Shown here piece by piece: positions 17,048 through 27,205 of a DNA stretch of 53,923 nucleotides. The translations under genes and the position numbers were made by a program. The notes under the pieces were generated by a model. The model was not told where the DNA came from and did no database searches. It saw only the letters and a list, made by a program, of their open reading frames with translations. Each line of letters opens with the position of its first letter. Positions within the stretch are counted from its first letter, which is position 1. Source of the stretch: Actinomycetota bacterium (GTDB lineage Bacteria > Actinomycetota > Actinomycetes > Nanopelagicales > Nanopelagicaceae); NCBI GenBank assembly GCA_009699575.1, contig WLNY01000010.1:1-53923 (forward strand). The letters are read 5' to 3'.

Positions 17048-17452
17048 TTAATTTGCTCCAGTTGCGACAGGTGAATCTTCCAGAATTTTCCATTCCTCAT
17101 CCGAAAAAAGCCTAGAGCGAGTGAGAAAACGTTTGCCTTCCGGAGCCTCCAGCGAGAATCCGCCTCCACGCCCATCGACCACATCGATAGTCAGATGAGT
17201 ATGTTTCCAATATTCAAATTGAGAGGCTGACATCCACACCTTTATTGGCTTAGGAATGCCTTCGACTTTCAACTCACCAATGAGAACATCAGAGCCACCG
17301 ACTCTGAATTCACCTTCCAAATAGCACATAGGAGAAGACCCATCACAACAGCCACCTGACTGATGAAACATCAGTGGGCCATGAGTTGCACTAAGTGCGC
17401 GAAGTAATTCTGCCGCGCTCTCTGTGTAATCCACTCGTGATGGGATCTCCAT
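17048..17452 (-). CDS. DUF779 protein associated with aldehyde dehydrogenase
   Basis: A 134-residue DUF779 protein with a conserved cysteine cluster HQSGGCCDGSSPMC (about 30-43) that could bind metal. DUF779 genes are commonly found directly after acetaldehyde dehydrogenase genes of the ExaC type, and here the aldehyde dehydrogenase lies 37 bases upstream on the same strand. The biochemical role is unknown; a redox or metal-linked accessory function is inferred from the cysteines and linkage. Confidence 0.85.
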   Translation of the reverse strand: MEIPSRVDYTESAAELLRALSATHGPLMFHQSGGCCDGSSPMCYLEGEFRVGGSDVLIGELKVEGIPKPIKVWMSASQFEYWKHTHLTIDVVDGRGGGFSLEAPEGKRFLTRSRLFSDEEWKILEDSPVATGAN

Positions 17453-17489
17453 ATGTCCTCCTTTTTAAGCTACTGTGATGAATTGCGAC

Positions 17490-19013
17490 TTAGAAGAATC
17501 CAAGCTTATTTGGTGAATATGAAACAAGCAGGTTCTTCGTCTGTTGGTAGTGATCGAGCATCATTTTGTGGTTCTCTCGGCCAATTCCCGACGCTTTGTA
17601 TCCACCGAAAGCGGCTCCAGCTGGATATGCGTGATAGCAATTTGTCCATACTCGCCCCGCTTGGATTTCTCGACCAGCACGATAAGCGGTATTCATATCG
17701 CGTGTCCACACTCCGGCACCTAATCCGTACAAGGTGTCGTTTGCAATCTCCATTGCATTATCGAAACCATCAAATCGCGTAACCGAAACTACAGGACCGA
17801 AAATTTCTTCTTGGAAGATACGCATGGAGTTCTTACCTTCGAAGATTGTTGGTGTCATGTAATATCCACCAGATAGTTCGCCACCAAGATCGGCGCGTTC
17901 ACCACCTGTGATAATTTTGGCGCCTTCATCTTTTCCAATTTTGATATAGGAAAGAATTTTCTCTAACTGATCATTACTTGCTTGAGCACCAATCATTGTT
18001 GCAACATCAAGAGGATTGCCCTGAATGATGGCCTTAGTGCGCGCAGTCACATCTCCCAAGAACTTGTCATAGATTTTTGTATCTATGAGTCCGCGAGATG
18101 GGCATGTACAAACTTCACCCTGATTGAGCGCAAAAAGAGTGAAACCTTCTAGAGCTTTGTCGTAGAAGGCATCATTTTCAGCTGCCACATCTGCAAAGAA
18201 AATATTAGGACTCTTGCCACCAAGTTCGAGAGTGACAGGAATAATATTTTCAGAGGCATATTGCATGATCAGACGACCTGTAGTTGTCTCACCAGTGAAT
18301 GCAATTTTGGCAATACGTGGCGAAGATGCAAGAGGCTTGCCAGCTTCAACTCCAAAGCCGTTGACGATATTGAGTACGCCATCTGGCAGTAAATCCTTAA
18401 TGAGATCCATAAGGAAGTGAATTGATACAGGAGTTTGCTCTGCTGGTTTGAGGACAACACAGTTTCCGGCAGCTAGTGCTGGCGCAAGTTTCCAGACAGC
18501 CATCAAAATTGGGAAATTCCAAGGGATGATCTGACCGACAACACCAAGTGGCTCGTGAAAGTGATAGGCGACGGTGTCATTATCTAGTTCACCGGCAGAA
18601 CCTTCTTGAGCGCGAATAGCTGCTGCAAAATACCTGAAGTGATCAATAGCCAAAGGAATGTCTGCGTTGAGAGTTTCGCGGATTGGTTTTCCGTTTTCCC
18701 ATGTTTCAGCAACTGCAATTGCTTCTAAGTTCTCTTCCATTCGATCTGCAATTTTGTTGAGAATAATTGCGCGCGCTGTCGCCGAGGTTTTCCCCCATGC
18801 TTTAGCTGCAGCATGCGCCGCATCAAGTGCTTTATCTATATCTGCAGCATTACCTCGTGCTACATCACAAAAAACTTTTCCTGTTATTGGTGTGACATTT
18901 TCGAAATATTGACCAGAATCTGGTTTAACAAACTTTCCATTAATCCAATGATCGTACCGAGGTAGAAAAACTGCTTTACTCCCAGGTTGTCCTGGAGCTA
19001 TGTAATCACTCAT
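17490..19013 (-). CDS. NAD-dependent aldehyde dehydrogenase (acetaldehyde type)
   Basis: A 507-residue aldehyde dehydrogenase with catalytic C302 in [11 protein letters not shown] and general base E263 in LELGGKSPN. The GEVCTCPSR form is characteristic of the acetaldehyde/ExaC-AldA group that oxidises short aldehydes to acids with NAD. ATG 19013 has an AAGGGG ribosome site 8 bases upstream; the frame-open extension to 19091 is rejected. It is followed by DUF779 as an operon. The likely role is removal of acetaldehyde or use of small alcohol-derived aldehydes; the exact substrate is not determined. Confidence 0.9.
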   Translation of the reverse strand: MSDYIAPGQPGSKAVFLPRYDHWINGKFVKPDSGQYFENVTPITGKVFCDVARGNAADIDKALDAAHAAAKAWGKTSATARAIILNKIADRMEENLEAIAVAETWENGKPIRETLNADIPLAIDHFRYFAAAIRAQEGSAGELDNDTVAYHFHEPLGVVGQIIPWNFPILMAVWKLAPALAAGNCVVLKPAEQTPVSIHFLMDLIKDLLPDGVLNIVNGFGVEAGKPLASSPRIAKIAFTGETTTGRLIMQYASENIIPVTLELGGKSPNIFFADVAAENDAFYDKALEGFTLFALNQGEVCTCPSRGLIDTKIYDKFLGDVTARTKAIIQGNPLDVATMIGAQASNDQLEKILSYIKIGKDEGAKIITGGERADLGGELSGGYYMTPTIFEGKNSMRIFQEEIFGPVVSVTRFDGFDNAMEIANDTLYGLGAGVWTRDMNTAYRAGREIQAGRVWTNCYHAYPAGAAFGGYKASGIGRENHKMMLDHYQQTKNLLVSYSPNKLGFF

Positions 19014-19117
19014 GTCTTTATCCCCTTCAGGGCAGTTGCTTATGACTGCCAATTGTTTGGGAACGCTACTCCGGGGACTTTGATTCCACAATGGAAATCA
19101 TGAGGGAAACCACTCAA

Positions 19118-19146
19118 AGTTGGCTGAGAAAAGGGCTCAGCCAACT
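19118..19146 (-). terminator. Hairpin terminator after the copper-type ATPase gene
   Basis: A perfect 11-bp stem AGTTGGCTGAG (19118-19128) with CTCAGCCAACT (19136-19146) and loop AAAAGGG, 8 bases beyond the ATPase stop. On the minus strand it is followed only by a short T tract, so termination strength is uncertain. Confidence 0.6.
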
Positions 19147-19153
19147 GTGAGTC

Positions 19154-21397
19154 CTACTTGATCCTGAGTGAATTTGTCACAACAAAAAGACTCGAAAGCG
19201 CCATAGCGCCCGCGGCATACATAGGAGAAAGTAGCCCTGCAGCCGCAATAGGAATTCCGACTACGTTATAGGCAAAGGCCCATCCAAGGTTTGTTCTGAT
19301 GACGCGCAAAGTTTTCTTTGACAGCTTGATTGCATCAATTGCCGCCTCTAGATCTGGGCGCATCAAAGTAATATCAGCACTGGAGATTGCAACATCAGTC
19401 CCGGTACCCATTGCCATACTTAAATCTGCTGCTGCCAATGCTGCAGCGTCGTTGACTCCATCGCCAATCATTAATACGCGTTTACCTTGATTTCTCAATT
19501 GTGAAACTTTCTCCAACTTATCTTGAGGCATAGCATCTGCAATAACGTTCTCAGAACTGATACCAACTTGCCGGGCAATGGAAAGCGCGGCGCTTATGGA
19601 ATCTCCAGTGATTAACCAGGGGGTGATTCCCATTTCTCGCATACGGAAAAGAGTCTGTTCTGCTCCAACTTTAACGTGATCTCCCACCGATATCACCGCG
19701 AGAGCAACACTGTCCCAGCCTAAAACTGAAATGGTGAAGCCGCTTTCTTCTGCCCGGGCAATGGCAGCCTGCAGATCAGGATGAAATTTAGTGGTGCTAT
19801 GGGCCACTGCTGTAGGAGAGCCAATAATTACACGTGGGGATATGGAACCAAAATTTACTCGACCTGCAGCACCTGATCCAGGTGTGATTGCAAAATCGCT
19901 TACTGGTGCGGGATTGATTCCTCGAGACAGTATTTCAGTCCGAATTGCACGAGCAATGGGATGCTCGCTTTGTTCTTCAATTGATAGCGCCGAAGTAAGA
20001 ATGTTACTTTCGGTAAGTAGCGATTTTAAATTTTCTTCTAGAATATTTCCAGCATCTAAGACAATTGTTATCTCAAGAACTTTCATAGTTCCTGTTGTTA
20101 AGGTTCCTGTTTTATCAAGTAAAACCGTATCGATTTTTCTTGCAACTTCTAAGACGCGAGGTTGGCGAAGAACTATTCCCTTTTGTGCGCCACGCCCTGA
20201 GGCAACTAAGAGCGCTACCGGGGTAGCTAATCCAAGAGCGCAAGGACAAGCTATTACCAACACCGAAATTGCCGTGCCTATAGAAACGGACAGTGAATGA
20301 TCGGTATATTGCCAAGCAAAGTAAGTACCAATTGCCACAAGAGTAACAACTGGTACAAAGATGGCACTTATTCGATCTGCTAGACGTTGGATAGGCGCCT
20401 TATTGCTTTGGGCCTGAATCACCATAGAAGTAATTCTCGCAAATTCGGTATCGCTACCGATACGAGTCGCCCGAATAACAAGTCGACCATTGTTATTGAG
20501 CGCTGACCCAATAACAGATAATCCGGGGCTCACGTCAATGGGAAGAGATTCACCTGTAAGTAAAGAATTATCTACTGAACTTGAACCTGAAATAACTATC
20601 CCATCAGTTGCAATACGTGAACCTGGCATCGCTATAAACTCATCATCAATCTTTAAATGATCAATTGGAATATTCACACTTAAGCCTCCACGAAGCACGC
20701 TCACCTCTTTAACACCAAGTGCGAGCAGCGATGAAAGAGCGCTACTGGCTCGTCGCTTAGCCCTTGATTCCAGAAATCTTCCAAGCACAACAAAAGTTAT
20801 AACCCCTGTGGCTACTTCGGTATAGACCTCACCGTTGCCCGTTGAGTTTGCGTATATGGACCACCCAAAAGCACTCAGCGATCCCATCGAGATTAAGTTA
20901 TCCATAGTGGGATGAAACAAATTTCGAAGCGCAGCTCTATGAATTGGCCAGGCAACTACAAGTACTACTGGCGCACTCAAAGCAATAACTAACCACGCGC
21001 TTGGTGAATACAGCGGATGAGCAATATTAAAATTATCTAATTGGATTATTAGCCAATCATCGATACGCATATGCCAAGACATAATCATAGAAATAGAAAT
21101 TGCCGGAATTGAAAATAGAAGGGCAAAGAAAAGTGAATACGCCGATCTTCTATTATGAAGAGTGATTTGCGTGGAATCGCCAATTGATGATGCCGTGTAC
21201 CCAGCTTTTTCAATCGCTCCAACAAGCTCTTTGATATTGACTTCAGCTGGTGCAAGGATATGAACGGTTTCGCTGCCAAAGTTAACCGTAGCGTTCACTC
21301 CTGGAATCGAATTGAGCGAACGCTCGACTGAATTAACGCATGCATTGCACGTCATGCCACCTACTTGCAAAGTGGTGCTTTCCAATGCTGTCGACAT
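19154..21397 (-). CDS. Copper-type P1B ATPase (CopA-like)
   Basis: A 747-residue heavy-metal ATPase. It has one N-terminal metal-binding HMA domain (GGMTCNAC, C17 and C20), about eight transmembrane segments, the intramembrane CPC at 384-386, phosphorylation motif DKTGTLT at 428, a TGES-type actuator loop (LTGESLP) and a GDGVND hinge. CPC with a CxxC HMA indicates Cu(I) or Ag(I) export. ATG 21397 has an AGGA ribosome site. It is 3 bases from hisN upstream on the same strand, an odd operon pairing. No copper-responsive regulator such as CsoR is adjacent, so copper control is not evident from the sequence. Confidence 0.93.
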   Translation of the reverse strand: MSTALESTTLQVGGMTCNACVNSVERSLNSIPGVNATVNFGSETVHILAPAEVNIKELVGAIEKAGYTASSIGDSTQITLHNRRSAYSLFFALLFSIPAISISMIMSWHMRIDDWLIIQLDNFNIAHPLYSPSAWLVIALSAPVVLVVAWPIHRAALRNLFHPTMDNLISMGSLSAFGWSIYANSTGNGEVYTEVATGVITFVVLGRFLESRAKRRASSALSSLLALGVKEVSVLRGGLSVNIPIDHLKIDDEFIAMPGSRIATDGIVISGSSSVDNSLLTGESLPIDVSPGLSVIGSALNNNGRLVIRATRIGSDTEFARITSMVIQAQSNKAPIQRLADRISAIFVPVVTLVAIGTYFAWQYTDHSLSVSIGTAISVLVIACPCALGLATPVALLVASGRGAQKGIVLRQPRVLEVARKIDTVLLDKTGTLTTGTMKVLEITIVLDAGNILEENLKSLLTESNILTSALSIEEQSEHPIARAIRTEILSRGINPAPVSDFAITPGSGAAGRVNFGSISPRVIIGSPTAVAHSTTKFHPDLQAAIARAEESGFTISVLGWDSVALAVISVGDHVKVGAEQTLFRMREMGITPWLITGDSISAALSIARQVGISSENVIADAMPQDKLEKVSQLRNQGKRVLMIGDGVNDAAALAAADLSMAMGTGTDVAISSADITLMRPDLEAAIDAIKLSKKTLRVIRTNLGWAFAYNVVGIPIAAAGLLSPMYAAGAMALSSLFVVTNSLRIK

Positions 21398-21400
21398 TTT

Positions 21401-22210
21401 TTATCCTTTGTTTAGTGCTGCCAAAACTTCTTGATGTATCACTCCATTTGTTGAGAGACCACTTCCGTGCCCAGGTCCATCAATTCCGGAAACGCTGCTA
21501 AATCTTCCACCCGCTTCTGTGACAATAATAGAAATCGCGGCCATATCCCACAGAGCTACGCCAATTTCTAAGGCAATTTCAGCCGCACCTTCGGCAACCA
21601 ACATATGGGACCAAAAATCGCCGAAACCACGTGATCGATTGCACGTTTCAACGAGATGTCGAAAATTTGGAAGCATCTCTCCCCAGGCATTGAAGTCTGA
21701 GTATGTGACCGATGCATCTTCCAATTTCGAAATACCTGAAACGTGGATCTTCTTCACATTCGTTGAATTAAGTGACGCAAAGGCACCCATTCCTTTGCCT
21801 GCATGCCATCGGCGAAAAAGCGCAGGCGCGCTAACAACACCGATAATTATTTCTTCAGAACCATCATTTTTTCTCTCAATAAGAGCGATAAGTGTTGACC
21901 AGCTTGGAACACCGCGCATGAAATTTTTTGTTCCATCAATGGGATCGATAACCCAATATCGTTGCGCGTCGGTACTTGCATCACCGAACTCTTCACCAAG
22001 CAAGCCATCATCAGGACGTTCGATTGAAAGAATTTCGCGAAGCGCTTTTTCGGTTGCCCTATCTGCATCTGTCACTGGTGTGTTATCTGGCTTATTGGTA
22101 ACTACAAGATCCAGAGCTTGATAGCGAGACATTGAAATGTCATCGGCCGCATCAGCCAATTGAAGAGCAAGTGCCAAATCGGATTCTCTCGAAAATGCGG
22201 AATCTTTCAT
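21401..22210 (-). CDS. hisN: Histidinol-phosphatase, inositol monophosphatase family
   Basis: A 269-residue IMPase-fold phosphatase with metal site motifs GEEFG, WVIDPIDGTKNF and WDMAAISIIVTEAGG. Actinobacteria use this family member (HisN) for the histidinol-phosphate step of histidine biosynthesis, and the gene sits next to rsgA as in other actinobacteria. An inositol-monophosphatase activity cannot be excluded from sequence alone. It is 4 bases downstream of rsgA and 3 bases upstream of the copper ATPase, all leftward. Confidence 0.85.
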   Translation of the reverse strand: MKDSAFSRESDLALALQLADAADDISMSRYQALDLVVTNKPDNTPVTDADRATEKALREILSIERPDDGLLGEEFGDASTDAQRYWVIDPIDGTKNFMRGVPSWSTLIALIERKNDGSEEIIIGVVSAPALFRRWHAGKGMGAFASLNSTNVKKIHVSGISKLEDASVTYSDFNAWGEMLPNFRHLVETCNRSRGFGDFWSHMLVAEGAAEIALEIGVALWDMAAISIIVTEAGGRFSSVSGIDGPGHGSGLSTNGVIHQEVLAALNKG

Positions 22211-22214
22211 TTCT

Positions 22215-23246
22215 TTAGTCTAGCGGGGCTTCATTTACATTCTTTATTTCCAATAGTGATCTCAGGCTCTTCAATCGAGCGATGCGTACAGGGTCTTCAA
22301 TTCCGTGAGGGGAGGCCCATTCATTAAGACGGCATCCATCCTCGTGATGAGAGCAGTTAGGCATACAAGTCGCCACAATTTCACGAAGATCGCTAAATGA
22401 AGCGATTATTCGATTGGGATCCAAGTGTGCCAAACCAAAGGCACGAATACCAGGTGTATCGATTATCCAGCCATCTGCTGCGGTGAAATCAGGCGACAAT
22501 GGAAGAGCAATTGCACTCGAAGATGTGTGACGCCCGCGACCAGTCACAGCATTGACTTCGCCAATGACTCTTTGCGCATGTGGAACAAGATCATTAATTA
22601 AGGTGGACTTTCCAACTCCCGAATGCCCGACAAGGACGGAAGTTCTATGGAGCAAGAGTTGGCGAATCTCCTCTACATCTTTACTACGCTCACTAGTTTT
22701 ACTCGATGTTGTTAATATTGTAATTCCTAGCGTCCTGTATTCATCTAAGTAATCAGGGAGAGAACCTAAATCTGTTTTGGTAATAAGAAGTACAGGTGAA
22801 ATTCCTTCATGAAATGCACACACCAAAAAGCGATCAATGAGTCCACGTCGTGGCTCAGGATTAACTGCTGCAACAACAATCACCAAATAATCAATATTTG
22901 CAACAATGGTTCGTACTACTTTGGCAGAATCATCCACTGTTCGACTGAGAGTATTTCGTCGAGGCGAGACTGTGACGATTCTTGCAAGTGAACCTTCCGA
23001 GCCGGTGACATCACCCACAATTCCAACTATGTCTCCAACGACGACAGACTTAGGACCTAATTCACGAGACTTCATTGCAGTTATAACAACACCTGCATCA
23101 GTAATGCATGTTGTTCGTCCTCGATCAACTGTCGTCACCAGCGCTTGAGTTGCCTCATTATGTGATGGTCGATCCTTTGTGCGAGGACGGGTGCTTCGCG
23201 CAGGTCTGATGCGCACATCGCTTTCGTCGTATTCGCGTTTAGCCAT
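22215..23246 (-). CDS. rsgA: Small ribosomal subunit biogenesis GTPase RsgA
   Basis: A 343-residue circularly permuted GTPase: an N-terminal OB-fold region, then G4 (LLITKTD), G1 (GHSGVGKST) and G3 (DTPGIRAFG) in permuted order, and a C-terminal zinc knuckle CMPNCSHHEDGC. It helps 30S maturation. Its N terminus is basic (RPARSTRPRTKDRPS), as is usual in actinobacteria. It lies 8 bases after aroA and 4 before hisN, forming an aroA-rsgA-hisN-copA leftward run. Confidence 0.95.
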   Translation of the reverse strand: MAKREYDESDVRIRPARSTRPRTKDRPSHNEATQALVTTVDRGRTTCITDAGVVITAMKSRELGPKSVVVGDIVGIVGDVTGSEGSLARIVTVSPRRNTLSRTVDDSAKVVRTIVANIDYLVIVVAAVNPEPRRGLIDRFLVCAFHEGISPVLLITKTDLGSLPDYLDEYRTLGITILTTSSKTSERSKDVEEIRQLLLHRTSVLVGHSGVGKSTLINDLVPHAQRVIGEVNAVTGRGRHTSSSAIALPLSPDFTAADGWIIDTPGIRAFGLAHLDPNRIIASFSDLREIVATCMPNCSHHEDGCRLNEWASPHGIEDPVRIARLKSLRSLLEIKNVNEAPLD

Positions 23247-23254
23247 AAATTTAT

Positions 23255-24559
23255 TTACTCAACCAAACTTTTCCAGAGCCCGGGAAAATCTGGTAGCGTT
23301 TTTCGTGTGGTCGAAATATTTTCAACCATTACATCTGGAACGACTAAACCAAGAACTGCACCAGCTGTTGCCAGTCGGTGATCGTCATATGTGTGGAAAG
23401 TACCGCCATGCAGTGGCGCAGGCGTTATATGAAGTGCCGTTTCTTCTTCGGTGACATTGCCGCCAAGTAAATTAATTTCTCGTGTGAGCGCAGCCAGTCT
23501 GTCAGTTTCGTGCAATCGAAGATGGCCAATGCCACGCAAATGAGAAGGCGAATCAGCAAGTGCTGCGAGAGCAGCAATCGAAGGGGTTAGTTCTCCAACA
23601 TCGTGGAGGTCGATATCAATTCCGTGAATCACACCGGCACTTGAAAGCGTGAGTCCTTCATCATCTAAATGAACACGAGCTCCCATTCGTGTAAAAATTT
23701 CCCGTAGGTGATCCCCGGGCTGTGATGTAGAAGTCGGCCAATCTTCAATAGTGATTGATCCACCGCATACCATTGCAATTGATAAGAATGGTGATGCATT
23801 TGATAGATCTGGCTCAATTACAGTGTCAATTCCATGAAGCGCTCCTGGTGCAACAGTCCAAGTGTTTGCTTCTTTATCCACTGTAACTGTGCCACCAAAA
23901 GAACGAAGCATCTCTACGGTCATATCTATGTGAGGCATTGATGGAAGTACTCCACCCACATGTCTGACTTTAATTCCGTTCTTCATGCGTGGCCCAATGA
24001 GCAATAAGGCTGATAAGAATTGGCTAGATGCACTCGCGTCAATTTCAATCTCGCCACCAGGAATTTCACCTGTTCCATTGAGTGTCAATGGAAGGCCGTA
24101 ACGCCCACCATGTTCAATCGATATTCCCAGATCTTCAAGTGCTTTGATGACGGGTCCAAGTGGTCGCTCATGTGATCTCGGATCGCCATCAAATGAAATG
24201 GAACCCGTAGCTAATGCAGCAAGCGGAGGCAAAAATCGCATCACAGTGCCTGCATTTCCTACATCGATTGTTGCAGGACCCATCAGCGGTCGTGGAGTTA
24301 TATGCCAGGCAAAATCGCTGTGATGAGCGATCTCCTGAATCTCTACTCCCAAAGCAACAAGGCCTGCAACCATTAATTCACTATCGCGTGAAATCAGAGG
24401 CCGTTTAAGAATGGAAGGTGAAGTCGATTCGGCAGCCAGTATGAGCGCCCTATTTGTCACAGACTTCGATCCGGGAATTCGCACACGCGCATCCACACTC
24501 TTCATGCCACGGAATGGGGCAGCCCACAGGGCTCCCTCATGTACCGCTGCATTCACCAT
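23255..24559 (-). CDS. aroA: 3-phosphoshikimate 1-carboxyvinyltransferase (EPSP synthase)
   Basis: A 434-residue shikimate pathway enzyme that joins PEP to shikimate-3-phosphate. Landmarks in order are PGSKSVTNRALILAA, DVGNAGTVMRFLPP, SASSQFLSALLL, LHETDRLAAL and TYDDHRLATAGAV. The length is normal. ATG 24559 is chosen from the conserved N-terminal spacing. It is divergent from the SRAP gene with 47 bases between starts and heads the leftward aroA-rsgA-hisN group. Confidence 0.96.
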   Translation of the reverse strand: MVNAAVHEGALWAAPFRGMKSVDARVRIPGSKSVTNRALILAAESTSPSILKRPLISRDSELMVAGLVALGVEIQEIAHHSDFAWHITPRPLMGPATIDVGNAGTVMRFLPPLAALATGSISFDGDPRSHERPLGPVIKALEDLGISIEHGGRYGLPLTLNGTGEIPGGEIEIDASASSQFLSALLLIGPRMKNGIKVRHVGGVLPSMPHIDMTVEMLRSFGGTVTVDKEANTWTVAPGALHGIDTVIEPDLSNASPFLSIAMVCGGSITIEDWPTSTSQPGDHLREIFTRMGARVHLDDEGLTLSSAGVIHGIDIDLHDVGELTPSIAALAALADSPSHLRGIGHLRLHETDRLAALTREINLLGGNVTEEETALHITPAPLHGGTFHTYDDHRLATAGAVLGLVVPDVMVENISTTRKTLPDFPGLWKSLVE

Positions 24560-24606
24560 GAAGAGAAGTCTACCGTTGCCTCATTGCAGGACTAACCTTT
24601 ACTCCT

Positions 24607-25341
24607 ATGTGTGGTCGATATGCGCAAACTCTTTCGATATCTGAACTTGTTGACGAGTATGAAATAGAAGGCACGGTGCCCCAGAGCGAACTCCCTCATA
24701 GCTGGAATATCGCTCCCACGAATCCAATTTATATCGTCACAGCAGATTCCCATGGGACCGGACAAATCCGATCTCTCGCAATTGCATCGTGGGGAATGTT
24801 GGCTCATTGGCATCGTGATGAAATCCAAGCGCGGGCGTCACAATCTCACGCAATTAATGCACGAATGGAATCAATCCATGAGAAACCAACTTTTAGAAAT
24901 TCTTTTAGAACCCAAAGATGTCTGATTCCAGCCGATGGATATTACGAATGGGCAACCGCGCTCGGTGATTATTCACCCAAGCAACCTTTCTATATCTCTT
25001 CAAAGGAAACTCGTTCGCTTCCAATCGCTGGAATTTGGAGTTCGTGGAAAAATGTAGAAGGAGAAATAATTACAAGTGCTGCACTTATTACTCGTGAAGC
25101 TGTTGGGGATCTCGCTCACATCCATAGTCGCATGCCCGTCATTATGCCGAGTGATAAGTGGGCGAAATGGCTAAACCCCCGAACACATGACATCGCAGAA
25201 CTTCAATCCCTCATGAATAATCCACATCCTGATGCTGGGCTTGTTGCCGAGCCTGTTTCAAGGATGGTCAATAGCGTGGCCAATAACGGCAAGCAATTGA
25301 TTGAGCCTGTTGAACTCGGCCACCCTGAAACTCTCTTCTAA
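24607..25341 (+). CDS. SRAP domain protein (YedK/HMCES family)
   Basis: A 244-residue SOS-response-associated peptidase-like protein. The protein starts MCGRY, placing catalytic C2 at the mature N terminus after Met removal. Other landmarks are [25 protein letters not shown] and a histidine in HSRMPVIM. The family forms a thiazolidine crosslink to abasic sites in single-stranded DNA, shielding them. The location next to aroA and sigR matches mycobacteria (Rv3226c region). I see no LexA box upstream. Confidence 0.93.
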   Translation: MCGRYAQTLSISELVDEYEIEGTVPQSELPHSWNIAPTNPIYIVTADSHGTGQIRSLAIASWGMLAHWHRDEIQARASQSHAINARMESIHEKPTFRNSFRTQRCLIPADGYYEWATALGDYSPKQPFYISSKETRSLPIAGIWSSWKNVEGEIITSAALITREAVGDLAHIHSRMPVIMPSDKWAKWLNPRTHDIAELQSLMNNPHPDAGLVAEPVSRMVNSVANNGKQLIEPVELGHPETLF

Positions 25342-25363
25342 ACAAGATAGCCTTATCAACACT

Positions 25364-25966
25364 ATGACTTCCACTGACCTAGTAAAAGAAAGCCCCGCCG
25401 ATCGCACACTTCGGTTTGAACGTGATGCTTTGGTATTTACTGATCAGTTGTATTCCGCTGCATTGCGTTACACAAAAAATCCTGACGACGCACGCGATTT
25501 AGTTCAAGATACCTATCTCAAAGCTTTCACTTCTTTTCATCAATTCGAACCCGGAACTAATCTCAAAGCATGGCTCTATCGCGTATTAACAACGACATTT
25601 ATCAACACGTATCGAAAAGGCCAGAGACGCCCACAGATAAGTGGTGGAGAGATTGAGGATTGGCAATTAGCTAACTCGGCTTCGCATACAAGTGATCAAG
25701 GGAAGTCTGCTGAAGTTGAAGCTCTCGAAAATCTTCCGGATAGTGATATTAAAAGAGCACTTCAAGAAATCCCAGAGGAATTTCGGATTGCCGTGTATCT
25801 CGCTGATGTCGAAGGATTCTCCTACAAAGAAATTGCCGACATAGTAGGAGTTCCAACTGGAACCGTTATGTCACGTCTTCACCGTGGAAGAAAACAATTA
25901 CGTGAAATGTTAACAGAGTACGCAAAAGAACTTGGATATGAATCCAAGAGCAAGGAGGAGAAATGA
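25364..25966 (+). CDS. sigR: ECF sigma factor SigR/SigH-type
   Basis: A 200-residue ECF sigma factor with region 2 ([39 protein letters not shown]) and region 4 ([33 protein letters not shown]). The RKGQRRP linker and the adjacent zinc anti-sigma place it in the SigR/SigH thiol-oxidative stress group. ATG 25364 is chosen; an ATG at 25301 would overlap the SRAP gene by 41 bases. It overlaps rsrA by 4 bases (ATGA). I did not find a clear GGAAT...GTT autoregulatory promoter upstream. Confidence 0.92.
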   Translation: MTSTDLVKESPADRTLRFERDALVFTDQLYSAALRYTKNPDDARDLVQDTYLKAFTSFHQFEPGTNLKAWLYRVLTTTFINTYRKGQRRPQISGGEIEDWQLANSASHTSDQGKSAEVEALENLPDSDIKRALQEIPEEFRIAVYLADVEGFSYKEIADIVGVPTGTVMSRLHRGRKQLREMLTEYAKELGYESKSKEEK

Positions 25967-26361
25967 GTTGTGGACATGTTCACCTCACCCCTTGCGTTGA
26001 GGTCTTGAGTTCGGTTATTTACTTCATTGATGGTGAAGTGAGCGACGCCAATGAGGTGCAAGCGATCCAAGTGCATTTAGCTGAATGCCCTCCTTGCGCT
26101 GCCGAATTAGAGCATGAACGTATCGTGCAAGATCTCATGCAGTCAGTGCTTCGTCGGAGCTGTAACGAAAGAGCTCCAGAAAGCTTGCACGAACAGTTAC
26201 ATCAACAAATTCTCAACTTATCTATGGGTGGGACTACTGAAATCATCACAGAATTTAGGATGACCGAAATCTCAATCGAAATAAATGAATTCGGGGATAT
26301 TGAGCAACATGAAATTACTATCGAACACACTCAAGAGATTCGCTTTCCGAACGAGCAGTAA
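25963..26361 (+). CDS. rsrA: Redox-sensing zinc anti-sigma factor RsrA-type
   Basis: A 132-residue ZAS protein with the HxxxCxxC motif at 38-45 (HLAECPPC) and upstream cysteines C3 and C11, the arrangement that binds zinc and forms a disulphide on oxidation to free the sigma factor. It is translationally coupled to sigR (4-base overlap). The C-terminal tail after about residue 85 is longer than in typical RsrA (about 105 residues) and is rich in Glu/Ile; I recognise no domain in it. Confidence 0.9.
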   Translation: MSCGHVHLTPCVEVLSSVIYFIDGEVSDANEVQAIQVHLAECPPCAAELEHERIVQDLMQSVLRRSCNERAPESLHEQLHQQILNLSMGGTTEIITEFRMTEISIEINEFGDIEQHEITIEHTQEIRFPNEQ

Positions 26362-26780
26362 TGAAACAGCCATCTGAGATTGTTGGGTCAGTTGGGTTCT
26401 CAGTGCTCACGGTTCGACCTGGTGACACAGCAGTTGCAATAGGCGTCGGAGATTTACCAGTTCTTGCATCTTCAATAATTCTCAACGCAATGCAAAGTGC
26501 TGCAATTGCATCGATAGCCGAACATTTGGAAGTTGGCGAAACGAGTATTGAATCCGAAATTAGCATTGAACTTGTAGGTGGAGTTGGTATTGGCGGCGAG
26601 GTCCGTGCATCAGCTAGTTGCATAGATGTGGATGGGCGCGAATTAACTTTCTCCTGCGAACTCTATGAAGGTGAAAGAATTGTTGCATTTGGAACAATAA
26701 AAAGAACAGCGGTGGAGCGAGTATCTTTCCTCGCACGCACCGCTGCTCAATCAATAAATTCTGGAAATATTACTTCTTAG
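26361..26780 (+). CDS. FlK-like hotdog thioesterase family protein
   Basis: A 139-residue single hotdog-fold protein resembling the fluoroacetyl-CoA thioesterase (FlK) family, with TVRPGDTAV at the start and the helix MQSAAIASIAEHL. It probably hydrolyses a small acyl-CoA; the substrate is unknown. Its ATG shares one base with the rsrA stop (TAATG), so it is the third gene of the sigR-rsrA operon. It converges on sodN with an 11-base overlap. Confidence 0.7.
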   Translation: MKQPSEIVGSVGFSVLTVRPGDTAVAIGVGDLPVLASSIILNAMQSAAIASIAEHLEVGETSIESEISIELVGGVGIGGEVRASASCIDVDGRELTFSCELYEGERIVAFGTIKRTAVERVSFLARTAAQSINSGNITS

Positions 26781-27171
26781 TGGCCCAGAAGATTTCTGCA
26801 ATTTCATCTATTTTTGCAAGTAACTTATCTGCAACTGCAACATCATTTGTTCCCTTAGTGCCAGCAGCACCGGCTAACTTTGTCGCATCATTAAAGAGTG
26901 CATGTAGTTGTGGGTAGCTTTCAAAGTGATTTGGCTTGAAGTAATCGGTCCACAGTACCCACAGGTGTTCTTTAACTTGGTGTGATCGCTCTTCCTTAAT
27001 CGCAATTGAACGCGCTTTGAAATCAGCATCAGTAGATGCAGCATATTTTTCCATGCACGCCTTCACTGACTGCGCCTCAATTTTGGCTTGCGCTGGGTCA
27101 TATACGCCACACGGTAAATCGCAGTGTGCGAGAACTATTGTCTTAGGTGCAAATACATTTGAAATCTTCAT
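26770..27171 (-). CDS. sodN: Nickel superoxide dismutase (precursor)
   Basis: A 133-residue NiSOD precursor. The Ni hook HCDLPCGVYDP begins at residue 16, after a 15-residue leader (MKISNVFAPKTIVLA) that must be removed to expose His1, one of the nickel ligands together with Cys2 and Cys6 of the mature protein. ATG 27171 has a strong GGGGAG ribosome site; the longer open frame to 27486 is a shadow over sodX. The processing peptidase SodX is encoded divergently 64 bases away. It detoxifies superoxide in the cytoplasm without iron or manganese. It overlaps the thioesterase gene end by 11 bases. Confidence 0.97.
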   Translation of the reverse strand: MKISNVFAPKTIVLAHCDLPCGVYDPAQAKIEAQSVKACMEKYAASTDADFKARSIAIKEERSHQVKEHLWVLWTDYFKPNHFESYPQLHALFNDATKLAGAAGTKGTNDVAVADKLLAKIDEIAEIFWATKK

Positions 27172-27205
27172 TTTCTCCCCTTCAGAAGTGCCTTCAGTGA
27201 AAAGT

